A stretch of DNA of 64,000 nt from contig NZ_CP034661.1 in the NCBI RefSeq assembly GCF_003971235.1, positions 1,116,001 through 1,180,000 on the forward strand, written 5' to 3'. The stretch comes from Chryseobacterium aureum (GTDB lineage Bacteria > Bacteroidota > Bacteroidia > Flavobacteriales > Weeksellaceae). A model generated the notes under the pieces. The model ran no database searches, was not told the DNA's origin, and worked only from the letters and a program-made list of their open reading frames with translations. A program made the position numbers and the translations under genes. Below, one piece after another: positions 14,985 to 23,311 of this stretch. Position 1 is the stretch's first letter; every line of letters begins with the position of its first letter.

Positions 14985-17810
14985 ATGAAAAACATTATAT
15001 TCAGTTTACTATTTATCTTATTGAGTATCACTATTTCAGCTCAAAGAGACACGGATCATTGGTTTGCTCCTTATTATGCCTCCACAAGTTATACGCAGGC
15101 ATTATACCTGTCTACTGATTCCGCAACTCCTTTTACAGTTACTGTAAACAGTAATAATATTGCGATTGGTACTGTAACGATCAGTAAAAATGCTCCACAG
15201 ATATTTGTTGTCCCTATTGCGGCCATTGCAGCAAATGTAACTTCAGATGCATTCAATATTATCAATAAAGGGCTGCATGTACAGGGAACCCAACCATTTT
15301 ACTGCTCATTAAGAATTGTAAGCAGCACCACACACGCTGAAATTATAACCAGTAAAGGAAAGGCCGGAATTGGAAAAGAATTTTATGTAGCCGGAACCCC
15401 TTCCACAGCAACATCAACTGGGAATAACTTCACAGCCGGGGTATTGGCAACAGAAAACAATACGATAGTCACGGCTACATGGAGTGGAAATGTGGCATTC
15501 TTTGGAGCAGCACCGGCAGGAACCAACACCCATACGGTTACTTTGAATAAAGGACAGTCTTTTATTTTTGCAGGAGGTCCGGGAACGGGAGGACAAAACC
15601 AATCGGCTTTTATTGGGGCTAAAATTGTTTCGGATAAACCCATTACGCTTACCAACGGAAATGTTAACGGAAACTTCGGAAACAATACGGGCTCAGGATC
15701 AGATGCTATTCTCGATCAGTCTGTGCCCACAGATAGGCTTGGAAGTACTTTTGCCATGGTAAGAACCAGATCTACGGCAGCTGATCTGGAAGGGGGAATC
15801 ATTGTGGCAACTGAAGATCATACCCAGATATTCATCAATGGATCCAATACCCCTATTGCGACCATCAACAGCGGTGATTTTTACAGAATTTCAGGGAATA
15901 ATTATGTACAGCAGGGAACTTCGGGACACTTTAATATGTTTATTACAACCTCAAAAAATGTTTATTTGTATCAGTTGGTTTCAGTAGGAGACAGCAGTGC
16001 AACGTGTGGTTATAATTATATTCCGCCATTAAACTGTTTTCTGCCCAGAAAAATTGACGAGATTGGAAAAATTAATGAAATGCCTACCGGAACAGGAACT
16101 TCAAGTACCGTCCCGAACGGAACGATAGTAAAACTAAATATTCTGACTGAAGCCGGAGCCAATGTAACCGTCAACGGAGTTCAGCCACTCGCTTCAGAAG
16201 GTCCATTTCCATTAACGGGAAATAACAGCTGGGTCACCTACGCCATCCCTTCTATCACCGGAAATGTGACGGTTATTTCTGACAAAGCGGTAACCGCCGG
16301 TATCAATGGTGGATACAGTACTTCCGGATATGGTGGGTATTTTGCCGGGTTCTCTTCTATTCCATTGATTGCAAAACAGACGGGAGAATGCATCCCTGGT
16401 ATTGTTCTGGAGGTTGATGACAGCTATGATACCTACCAGTGGTTTCTGAATGGAAATCCTATTACCGGTGCAAATGCCAATACTTTCACGCCGCTGGTTT
16501 CTGGAAACTATACGGTAAGAATTGCTGTAGGCTCATGTACTCCGGCGGTTACTCCGGTGTATAAAGTATTTACCTGTCTTGAAGAATCTACGAAAGCAAT
16601 GACGGTGTGTGAAGGCTATCAGGCTATTGTTCCTGAGTTTACTAATTCCACCCAAAGCTATGTTCCGAGTACAGTAACAATCCTGACCCCTCCGGTAAAC
16701 GGTACCGCTACTGTGGATCCGGCTGGAGTTATTAATTATACGCCGAACTTCGGTTACATGGGAACAGATACTGTTGTTTATAAATTCTGTGGTAACAACC
16801 CGGATTTTACAGATTGTGAACAGGTTACTTTAACTTTAACGGTTTCTGAAAGCCCAATCGTTAAAGATGCAGCCTTAAGATCATGTTTCGAACCTTCTAA
16901 TCCTGTACTTGGTAAATTTGATCTCACCTCTGCCGGAGTAAATGTGCAGCCGGGAACGATTAAACAATATTATCCCTCTCCTACTGATGCTCAGAATGGA
17001 ACCAATGAAATTCTGACTCCAGCCAACTATATTGCTCCAGACGGGGTAGTTTACATCAAAGTAAGTAACGCCAACGGCTGTTACAGAATTGCCGAAGTAA
17101 CGCTTACTGTGATCCCTCCGGTTTATTCAGATGTATTAAAAGATCAGATTATCTGTATGGAAAATACCACCACACTGGATGCCGGACCTGGATTTACTTC
17201 TTACCTGTGGAGTACCGGAGCCACCACACAATCCATCAAAAATGCAGGGGTTGGAACGTACTGGGTAGATCTTAAAAACAGAGAATGTACCACCAGGCAG
17301 ACTGTAAAGGTTTATGCTTCTGAAAACCCTGTTATTGCAGCTATTAATATCAGCAACAATACTGTTACTCTTACTGTAATTGCAGGAAGCTCCCCTTATC
17401 AGTATTCAATGGATAATGTCAACTGGCAGAATGAAAATGTATTCACCAATGTTCCCCGCGGAAGCCATACTTTCTATGTGAAAGATGGATACCACTGTAC
17501 GCCTGTAGAAGTAGAAATCACGGTTCCGAATCTGATTAACATCATCACTCCCAACGGAGACGGAATTAATGATGTCCTGGATTATTCCGCTTTGTCAGGG
17601 AAGACCAATTTCACCTTCAGCATTTATGACAGATATGGAACTAAAATCCATGAGGGAGGTAAAGTAAACGGATATCAGTGGGACGGAAGTATTGGCGGCA
17701 AGAAAGTCTCTACCGGAAATTACTGGTTTGATATGGGCTGGAATGAAACGAACCAAAAGCAGACTCCAATAAAGTATACAGGATGGATCATGGTAAAAAA
17801 CAGAAATTAA
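14985..17810 (+). CDS. T9SS type B surface protein with an IgGFc-binding-like N-terminal region
   Basis: A 941-residue exported protein with a signal peptide ending near ITISAQ (residue 19). Residues about 20-465 resemble the IgGFc-binding protein N-terminal domain, with segments such as NIINKGLHVQGTQPFYCSLR and EIITSKGKAGIGKEF. Ig-like and cadherin-like stretches follow (VDDSYDTYQWFLNG near 480; PPVNGTATVDPAGVINYTP near 565). The last 90 residues begin NIITPNGDGINDVLDY, the hallmark of the gliding-motility-associated type B T9SS sorting domain. It starts 48 bases after the previous gene and is probably in the same operon. Substrate or partner is unknown. Confidence 0.87.
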   Translation: MKNIIFSLLFILLSITISAQRDTDHWFAPYYASTSYTQALYLSTDSATPFTVTVNSNNIAIGTVTISKNAPQIFVVPIAAIAANVTSDAFNIINKGLHVQGTQPFYCSLRIVSSTTHAEIITSKGKAGIGKEFYVAGTPSTATSTGNNFTAGVLATENNTIVTATWSGNVAFFGAAPAGTNTHTVTLNKGQSFIFAGGPGTGGQNQSAFIGAKIVSDKPITLTNGNVNGNFGNNTGSGSDAILDQSVPTDRLGSTFAMVRTRSTAADLEGGIIVATEDHTQIFINGSNTPIATINSGDFYRISGNNYVQQGTSGHFNMFITTSKNVYLYQLVSVGDSSATCGYNYIPPLNCFLPRKIDEIGKINEMPTGTGTSSTVPNGTIVKLNILTEAGANVTVNGVQPLASEGPFPLTGNNSWVTYAIPSITGNVTVISDKAVTAGINGGYSTSGYGGYFAGFSSIPLIAKQTGECIPGIVLEVDDSYDTYQWFLNGNPITGANANTFTPLVSGNYTVRIAVGSCTPAVTPVYKVFTCLEESTKAMTVCEGYQAIVPEFTNSTQSYVPSTVTILTPPVNGTATVDPAGVINYTPNFGYMGTDTVVYKFCGNNPDFTDCEQVTLTLTVSESPIVKDAALRSCFEPSNPVLGKFDLTSAGVNVQPGTIKQYYPSPTDAQNGTNEILTPANYIAPDGVVYIKVSNANGCYRIAEVTLTVIPPVYSDVLKDQIICMENTTTLDAGPGFTSYLWSTGATTQSIKNAGVGTYWVDLKNRECTTRQTVKVYASENPVIAAINISNNTVTLTVIAGSSPYQYSMDNVNWQNENVFTNVPRGSHTFYVKDGYHCTPVEVEITVPNLINIITPNGDGINDVLDYSALSGKTNFTFSIYDRYGTKIHEGGKVNGYQWDGSIGGKKVSTGNYWFDMGWNETNQKQTPIKYTGWIMVKNRN

Positions 17811-17838
17811 TCTCAACATTTAAATACCTATCGTAAGC

Positions 17839-18276
17839 ATGAAAAAGCTATTCTATATATTCCTGGTACTTTTCTCAGGAGTACTTTTTGCCCAAAAAAA
17901 CAGCAATGTAAAATTTGCAGTCTACAACAATGCAGTCGGAACGGCTGATATGTTTGATCTTTACAAGGACAGTATTGAAAAAGCAACTGTTTTTAAAACC
18001 AAAGCCAGCCTGCCTTCTCATTTAAAGAAATTTGATTATCTGGCTGATAACGGTTTAATGGAAATCAAGTTTAAGAAAAATGCAGGTTATCCTGACAGTT
18101 TATCTCTTGAAATGCTGAATGAGCAGAATAACCTTCCCAAAGAAAGGCCCGTATTTATTGAAGGATATCAGTTCAATGATACGGCTACCCTTGTGTATAA
18201 TGAAATGATCAGCAATATTGAATTGAAAGATTCTAACGGACAGAAAAACATCCATATTTCAACCATAAGAAATTAA
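17839..18276 (+). CDS. Small exported protein of the surface cluster
   Basis: A 145-residue protein with a clear signal peptide (MKKLFYIFLVLFSGVLFAQ). The mature part is mixed alpha/beta and charged, with no domain I recognise and no sorting tail. It starts 28 bases after the type B surface protein and ends just before a strong terminator, so it closes the operon. It may be a periplasmic accessory to the two large secreted proteins. That is inferred from position only. Confidence 0.7.
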   Translation: MKKLFYIFLVLFSGVLFAQKNSNVKFAVYNNAVGTADMFDLYKDSIEKATVFKTKASLPSHLKKFDYLADNGLMEIKFKKNAGYPDSLSLEMLNEQNNLPKERPVFIEGYQFNDTATLVYNEMISNIELKDSNGQKNIHISTIRN

Positions 18277-18309
18277 TGACCTGTTTTGACGGAAATTAAT
18301 TCGAATTCC

Positions 18310-18342
18310 GGGACTATTTCGTTTTGAAATAGTCCCTTTTTT
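18310..18342 (+). terminator. Terminator of the surface-protein operon
   Basis: GGGACTATTTC (18310-18320), loop GTTTT, GAAATAGTCCC (18326-18336), then TTTTTT. Confidence 0.92.
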
Positions 18343-18576
18343 AACCATATTCCATTTCCTTCTTACAGTAACATGGTATGGGCTGGCTGAAAAGCTTCAT
18401 GAAAGATATTCCGGGTTTCATCTCAAATCCGGTAAATTCAATTATAAAATCCCTACTACGTTGCTACTACACCCGCCTGAAATCATCTAAAATACCTACA
18501 TATCACATACTACACATGGTAAAACAGCCATGCTATGTTATTTAAATTAAAAAATTTGCTACTACTTTTGAATATC

Positions 18577-18784
18577 GGATTGTATGTCAGATTCAGGCTG
18601 CTTGTAAAACAGATATGAATACTTTAATGTACTAATAATAAAAAAAAGGAAAAAACAAGGCATTGGCAACAGCCCCAAAAGGAACTGAAAAAAGACCATC
18701 ATAAACTAACGTAATAATAAGAGAGTTAATCATTTATGTACCGTGTACCTGTAGGAAAAATACGCTTCCTGCAGGTACTTTTTT
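18577..18784 (+). ncRNA. Candidate intergenic RNA ending in a GTACCTG hairpin
   Basis: A TAnnTTTG box (TACTTTTG, 18563-18570) is followed about 210 nt later by a strong terminator: GTACCTGTAGGAA (18745-18757) with TTCCTGCAGGTAC (18766-18778), then TTTTTT. No reading frame longer than a few codons lies between. No gene follows on this strand before 19305. The transcript is therefore probably noncoding. No clear -33 element is visible, so confidence is limited. Confidence 0.4.
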
Positions 18785-18845
18785 AAGCCTTATCAAACAA
18801 AGATCACAATCACTCATCATATGCATTTTTAATCATTCTAGTAGA

Positions 18846-18884
18846 GTACCTGCAACAAGCACTTATATTGCAGGTACCTTTTTA
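18846..18884 (+). terminator. Second terminator, sharing its stem sequence with the previous one
   Basis: GTACCTGCAA (18846-18855) pairs with TTGCAGGTAC (18868-18877), followed by CTTTTT. The stem core GTACCTGCA is shared with the hairpin 100 bases upstream. Confidence 0.65.
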
Positions 18885-18984
18885 AAATTGCCTTAAAAAA
18901 AGATATTAAAAGTAAGTTTCTGCTTTACAGTCATCAGTAAAAACCGGGCCGCTCACCATAAAGACAACCCGATAACATGCTAAA

Positions 18985-19188
18985 TCAAAAATTGTTTTTC
19001 CACTTGGCAACTGTATTCCGGCTCAATGCAAAATGCCTCGCCCATTCGGAGTTATTAAGTTGGTTCTTGGTCTGATAATCCAGCATTTCCAGAATAGATG
19101 CCTTGTCATAAGAACGATACCTCTGATTGGCAACCTGGGTTTTCTGATCAGCTTCGGAGAAAATAAAGAGCCAAATAAAATCCTGCAT
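18985..19188 (-). pseudogene. Helix-turn-helix fragment, probable remnant of a longer protein
   Basis: A 67-residue frame whose last 40 residues form a helix-turn-helix (SYDKASILEMLDYQTK, then EWARHFALSRNTVAKWKNNF). Similar C-terminal segments close larger hypothetical or transposase-associated proteins in Chryseobacterium, from memory. The first 20 residues look like read-through of unrelated sequence, an in-frame stop lies about 11 codons upstream of the ATG, and no ribosome-binding site is obvious. It could instead be a genuine small DNA-binding protein. Confidence 0.4.
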
Positions 19189-19260
19189 TATTGCTGTACC
19201 AGAACGTTTAAAGGCTGTTATCTAAATTTACTTTAAAAAAAATCATATAAAATTTGTTTT

Positions 19261-19284
19261 TATGACCAATCGGTCATATATTTG
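19261..19284 (+). promoter_or_regulatory. Operator and promoter of the TetR gene at 19305
   Basis: TATGACC (19261-19267) and GGTCATA (19272-19278) form an inverted repeat that overlaps the -7 box TATATTTG (19277-19284). This placement predicts autorepression. Confidence 0.78.
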
Positions 19285-19304
19285 TACCGTTATTTAGCTT
19301 CATC

Positions 19305-19892
19305 ATGGCAAAAGGAGAAGAAACCAGACAATTCATTATAGAAAAAGCAGCCCCTATTTTTAATACAAAAGGGATTGCAGCTACTTCTATGAGTGATATT
19401 ATGGAAGCAACCAAACTGTCTAAAGGCAGCATGTATGTTCACTTTGAGAATAAAGAGGTTCTGGCATGCGCTGCTGTGGAACATAATATGAAGATGCTTA
19501 ATGAAAGACTTCAGAGAACTTTAAGTCAATATACCACTTCCAAAGAGCAGTTATTCGCTTATATAGATTTTTTTAGTGATCCCAATCATCCTCCGGTTGT
19601 GGGTGGCTGCCCTTTACTGAATTTCGGAACGGAAGCGGATGACACCAACCCTGTTGTAAAAGAAAAAGTAAACCGGGCCATTCAGCAAAGTCAGCTATTG
19701 CTTTCCGGGATGATTGAAAAGGGAATTTCCAATAAAGAGTTCAAAGCAGACTGGAATTCCGCAGATTTTGCAACGGCCTTATTTGCTATGCTTGAAGGTG
19801 GACATTTAATGGCTAGAATGTCCGGTAATAATGATAGAATGCAAGTTATAGGCAATACTCTAAAAAAAATAATTGAGGAAAACAGCATATAA
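19305..19892 (+). CDS. TetR/AcrR-type regulator of the SDR gene
   Basis: A 195-residue regulator. The N-terminal DNA-binding domain shows MSDIMEATKLSKGSMYVHF (about residues 28-46). The C-terminal half contains VVGGCPLLNFGTEADDTNP, typical of a TetR subfamily that often sits beside oxidoreductase genes. The single Cys in GGCPLLN could sense electrophiles or oxidants. A palindrome of the same core (ATGACC-GGTCAT) lies in front of this gene and of the next one, so it probably represses both. It is unrelated in detail to the two TetR genes at 1.8-3.8 kb. Confidence 0.88.
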   Translation: MAKGEETRQFIIEKAAPIFNTKGIAATSMSDIMEATKLSKGSMYVHFENKEVLACAAVEHNMKMLNERLQRTLSQYTTSKEQLFAYIDFFSDPNHPPVVGGCPLLNFGTEADDTNPVVKEKVNRAIQQSQLLLSGMIEKGISNKEFKADWNSADFATALFAMLEGGHLMARMSGNNDRMQVIGNTLKKIIEENSI

Positions 19893-19907
19893 ATTTTTTT
19901 GCTTCAA

Positions 19908-19927
19908 AAATGACCGAACGGTCATTT
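19908..19927 (+). promoter_or_regulatory. Palindromic operator before the SDR gene
   Basis: AAATGACCG (19908-19916) and CGGTCATTT (19919-19927) are perfect 9-bp arms around AA. The core matches the operator upstream of the TetR gene. It lies 55 bases before the SDR start. Confidence 0.8.
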
Positions 19928-19982
19928 AAATTAAAAATAAAAGTGTTACAATAAAATCATAACAATCAAAAAAAACAAAACA

Positions 19983-20789
19983 ATGTCAAAAACAGTTTTA
20001 ATTACAGGTGCGTCAAAAGGTTTCGGAAAAGCATGGGCAGAAGCTTTTCTTGCAAAAGGTTACCAGGTAGCGGCAACCGCCAGAAATGTAGAAACCCTTC
20101 ATTCTCTAAAAGAAAAATATGGAGATTCCGTATTAACGTTAACTTTAGATGTAGATCAACGAGAAGAATCTTTAGCAGTGGTTCAGAAAGTGCATCAGCA
20201 TTTCGGCAGCATTGATATTCTGATCAACAACGCGGGCTATGCCTTAACCGGAGCCATTGAAGAAACCAATGAACAGGAAGCCAGAGCACAGTTCGAAACA
20301 AATTTTTTTGGAACATTATGGCTTACGCAGGCGGTACTTCCTATCATGAGAGATCAGAAAAGCGGTCATATTATCCAGGTTTCTTCCATCCTGGGATTGG
20401 CTACTTTACCTACTATGGGACTTTACAATGCTTCTAAGTTTGCACTGGAAGGGCTAAGCGAAACGCTGGCTACGGAAGTGAAGGAATTCGGAATCCATGT
20501 TACTTTGGTAGAGCCTAATGGTTATGCGTCCAACATCTGGCATACAGGAATCCATACTCAAAGCAATCCGGTTTACGATGGGGTTAAAAAAGCTTTCTCG
20601 GAGGCAGAAACTTCTTTTGGCGATGTAGAAGCTACGGTACCGGCACTGATTAAATTGGCGGAAACAGAAAACCCTCCATTGCGTTTATTACTTGGTAAAG
20701 TGGCGCTTCCGTTTGTAAAACAGAATTATGAGCAGCGCCTGAAAGTATGGGAAGAGTGGAAGGATGTATCTGTAGAAGCTCACGGATAA
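19983..20789 (+). CDS. SDR-family oxidoreductase
   Basis: A 268-residue short-chain dehydrogenase/reductase. The NAD(P)-binding motif TGASKGFG (residues 7-14) and an Arg after strand 2 (ATARN) suggest NADP use. NNAG appears near 82, the active-site Ser near 137 (VSSILG) and the YNASK catalytic pair near 149-153. The substrate is unknown. An operator for the upstream TetR regulator lies before it, so it is probably induced by the TetR ligand, perhaps an aldehyde or ketone. A terminator follows. Confidence 0.9.
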   Translation: MSKTVLITGASKGFGKAWAEAFLAKGYQVAATARNVETLHSLKEKYGDSVLTLTLDVDQREESLAVVQKVHQHFGSIDILINNAGYALTGAIEETNEQEARAQFETNFFGTLWLTQAVLPIMRDQKSGHIIQVSSILGLATLPTMGLYNASKFALEGLSETLATEVKEFGIHVTLVEPNGYASNIWHTGIHTQSNPVYDGVKKAFSEAETSFGDVEATVPALIKLAETENPPLRLLLGKVALPFVKQNYEQRLKVWEEWKDVSVEAHG

Positions 20790-20808
20790 AATCCCAAGCC
20801 AATACTGC

Positions 20809-20848
20809 AAAAAATAAGCTCCGTTTTCTAAAACAGAGCTTATTTTTT
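20809..20848 (+). terminator. Terminator after the SDR gene
   Basis: AAAAAATAAGCTC (20809-20821) pairs with GAGCTTATTTTTT (20836-20848). An inner GTTTT/AAAAC stem extends it. Confidence 0.85.
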
Positions 20849-20991
20849 GTTTTCAACTCTAAGAATTGTTTATTTCTCCCTGTATGTATTTCATAACGAT
20901 CAGTTTCAGGTTTACCTCCTGCAATGTCTAATTCACAAACGAATATGACTGCTTGAACAAAATAACGGTTTAACAACTCCTTTTCTGAATC

Positions 20992-20999
20992 TAATTTTG
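20992..20999 (+). promoter_or_regulatory. -7 box before the epoxide hydrolase gene
   Basis: TAATTTTG, 46 bases before the ATG at 21046. No clear -33 element. Confidence 0.45.
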
Positions 21000-21045
21000 T
21001 CTCATCAAAAAAGAAAACAGATTAAAAATCTAATACAACAAAGCA

Positions 21046-22344
21046 ATGAAAACAACAATTTCAACCTTATTTTTAGCTACGGCTTTTACCCTGAATATTC
21101 CGGCAATTTCTAAAGCCCAGACCAATCCCAGGGATGCTGTCTCCTCTCATTCTGACACCAGTATCCGTCCTTTTCACATCAATATTCCACAGACTCAGCT
21201 GGATGAGCTTAAAAGACGGATCTCTGAAACGCGTTTTCCGGATAAAGAAACGGTAAAAGATGCTTCCCAGGGAATTCAGCTTGCCCAGTTAAAAGAACTG
21301 ATCACCTATTGGGGTAACGGATACGACTGGAGAAAGGTGGAAACTCAGCTGAATGCGCTTCCGCAGTTTGTAACAAAAATTGACGGTCTTGATATCCAGT
21401 TTATCCATGTTCGTTCAAAAGAGTCTAACGCATTACCGGTAATTCTTACCCATGGCTGGCCGGGATCTCCCCTGGAATTTATTAACGCTATAGATCCTCT
21501 GACAGATCCCGTAAAATATGGAGGAAAAGCAAGTGATGCCTTTGATGTAATTATTCCGGCTATTCCCGGCTATGGGTTTTCAGAAATTCCAACTGAAACG
21601 GGTTGGGATCCTGACCGTGTAGCCCGTGCGTGGGATATTCTCATGAAAAGACTTGGTTATAAGAAATATGTTTCTGAAGGAGGCGATCATGGCTCTGTAA
21701 TATCTGATGCTTTGGCAAAACAGGCTCCTTCCGGTCTTCTGGGAATCCATCTTACGATGCCTGCTACTATTCCGGCCGGGCTTGTAAAACCCATTAATGC
21801 AGGAGATCCTCCTCCATCCGGGCTTTCAGCTTCTGAAACCCAGGCTTATCATGCCATGAGTACATTCTTTGGAAGAAATGCAGCGTATGGAGGCATGATG
21901 GTGACACGCCCTCAGACAACAGGATATCTTCTTTCCGATTCTCCGGTTGCTTTAGCCGCTTTCCTTTATGAAAAGATTGCAGAATGGAGTGAAAGTGATC
22001 TTCATCCTGAGAAGGTGATCGGACGGGATGCCATTCTGGATGATATTACCCTTTACTGGCTTACCAATACAGGAGCTTCTTCATCCCGTTTTTATTGGGA
22101 AAATAACAAAAATAATTTCAGTGCAGATGCCCAGAAAACCAAGGATATTAAAGTTCCAGTAGCAATTTCTGTATTTCCTCATGAGATCTACCAGGCTCCT
22201 GAAAGCTGGTCAAAACTTGCTTATCCTACTTTATACTATTATCATAGAGCTCCAAAAGGCGGACATTTTGCAGCATGGGAACAGCCGCAAGTTTTCACAG
22301 AAGAGCTTAGAGCAGCTTTTAAAGATCTAAGAAAAAAGCTTTAA
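21046..22344 (+). CDS. Exported epoxide hydrolase-type alpha/beta hydrolase
   Basis: A 432-residue protein with a signal peptide (ending near ISKAQT, residue 26). An epoxide-hydrolase N-terminal domain follows (IRPFHINIPQTQLDELKRR, then RFPD, about residues 40-145). The alpha/beta-hydrolase core shows the oxyanion motif HGWPGSP (near 142-148) and the nucleophile region EGGDHGS (near 209-215), where Asp is the expected nucleophile. The catalytic His probably lies in GGHFAAWEQP near the C-terminus. It should open epoxides to diols in the periplasm. The Ohr-type gene follows 47 bases later, so the two may share a transcript. Confidence 0.9.
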   Translation: MKTTISTLFLATAFTLNIPAISKAQTNPRDAVSSHSDTSIRPFHINIPQTQLDELKRRISETRFPDKETVKDASQGIQLAQLKELITYWGNGYDWRKVETQLNALPQFVTKIDGLDIQFIHVRSKESNALPVILTHGWPGSPLEFINAIDPLTDPVKYGGKASDAFDVIIPAIPGYGFSEIPTETGWDPDRVARAWDILMKRLGYKKYVSEGGDHGSVISDALAKQAPSGLLGIHLTMPATIPAGLVKPINAGDPPPSGLSASETQAYHAMSTFFGRNAAYGGMMVTRPQTTGYLLSDSPVALAAFLYEKIAEWSESDLHPEKVIGRDAILDDITLYWLTNTGASSSRFYWENNKNNFSADAQKTKDIKVPVAISVFPHEIYQAPESWSKLAYPTLYYYHRAPKGGHFAAWEQPQVFTEELRAAFKDLRKKL

Positions 22345-22391
22345 CAATATAATAATGTCAACAATATCATTTAATCTAAAATAAAAAAATT

Positions 22392-22850
22392 ATGGAATCA
22401 AATAACATCCATGAGATAGAAAACTCTCAGGTAATATCTGTCAGCAAAGTACTTTATTCCGGAAAAGTAACCGTAACAGGAGGACGTGACGGAAAAGCTA
22501 AAAGTAATGACGGAAAATTAGATATTGAACTGACCTCTCCCGGGGCCACTGGAAACGGAACAAATCCGGAGCAGCTACTGGCGGCAGGCTGGTCTGCATG
22601 CTTTATCGGAGCTATGCATTTGGGAGCGGCTGAATTGAAAATTGTCCTTCCCGCTGATCTGTCTGTTAATACGTCTGTAGATCTGGTAAAGAATGATGAA
22701 GGATTTTTCCTTCAGGCCCATTTGGAAATCCATTTACCAGGTATGTCAACAGGTAAAGCGAGAAAAGTGGTGGAAAAAGCACATGCCACATGTCCTTATT
22801 CAAAGGCGACAAGGGGAAATATTAAGGTAAAAACAGATATAGTAGTATGA
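22392..22850 (+). CDS. OsmC/Ohr-family organic hydroperoxide resistance protein
   Basis: A 152-residue peroxidase of the OsmC/Ohr family. The two reactive cysteines are in WSACFIGA (near residue 73) and HATCPYSKATRGN (near 135), and PEQLLAAG precedes the first. Length and motifs fit Ohr, which reduces organic hydroperoxides with lipoyl or thiol donors. It lies behind the epoxide hydrolase gene, which gives a small detoxification group with the SDR gene upstream. There is no OhrR-type regulator beside it. Confidence 0.9.
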   Translation: MESNNIHEIENSQVISVSKVLYSGKVTVTGGRDGKAKSNDGKLDIELTSPGATGNGTNPEQLLAAGWSACFIGAMHLGAAELKIVLPADLSVNTSVDLVKNDEGFFLQAHLEIHLPGMSTGKARKVVEKAHATCPYSKATRGNIKVKTDIVV

Positions 22851-23017
22851 AGCCCTGGGGTCTTATCCCTTTTGACTGAAAGTCTTCTTTAGATTTTACA
22901 GTAAAAACGCAACCCAAAATGGCATTTACCGCATAACAAAAGGAGAAATTTTGTATAAAAGTCAAAAAAAAACAGAAAAATATAATTCAAAATAACGAGA
23001 TTTTGAATCTTTTTCAA

Positions 23018-23025
23018 TACATTTG
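23018..23025 (+). promoter_or_regulatory. -7 box of a short intergenic transcript
   Basis: TACATTTG followed by C. A TTTTG lies at 23001-23005. The spacing is shorter than usual. Confidence 0.5.
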
Positions 23026-23029
23026 CGGC

Positions 23030-23098
23030 TTGATTATCTCATTAATTTGAGTTTCATGGTTATTAGTTTTTATCCCCAGGATTACTGGGGATTTTTTT
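23030..23098 (+). ncRNA. Candidate very short RNA (about 70 nt)
   Basis: The -7 box at 23018-23025 is followed only about 70 nt later by a strong terminator: ATCCCCAG (23072-23079), loop GATTA, CTGGGGAT (23085-23092), then T6. Between them is AT-rich sequence without a useful reading frame. It could be an attenuated leader for the 55-residue gene at 23144 or a free small RNA. Confidence 0.42.
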
Positions 23099-23143
23099 AT
23101 GTAATCCCACCCTGTATATTAAACTTATAGAAATCAATTCTGT

Positions 23144-23311
23144 ATGCTCAGGAGATTCAGATGCAACCGGATTATTTCCTGTTCAGTCTATCTGTTTTCA
23201 CTTCTTTGTATAGCGTTTTTTTTATGCCATAATATAGCTCAAAATAAAAAGTCCATTCCCGGAGAACCGGAAATGGACGCACCACTTGATCATCATCCAA
23301 ATCACAACTAA
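23144..23311 (+). CDS. Small exported protein, 55 residues
   Basis: An ATG-started frame of 55 residues: a basic start (MLRRFRCNR), a hydrophobic segment (about residues 10-28, VYLFSLLCIAFFLC), and a short polar tail with PGEPEMDAPLDHHPNHN. Small proteins with a hydrophobic start and a Pro/Asp/His-rich tail of this kind are common in Chryseobacterium, as far as I recall. The tail could bind metal. Its TAA (23309-23311) overlaps the TAG of the convergent ferritin-like gene. No function can be assigned. Confidence 0.55.
   Translation: MLRRFRCNRIISCSVYLFSLLCIAFFLCHNIAQNKKSIPGEPEMDAPLDHHPNHN

Larger units (their letters stand above)
18343..18984. other. Noncoding region with a candidate RNA and twin terminators
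   Basis: No gene seen. The region carries CTACTAC/GCTACTAC repeats near 18450-18480 and 18560, a TACTTTTG box at 18563-18570, and two related terminator hairpins ending near 18784 and 18884. Confidence 0.5.
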
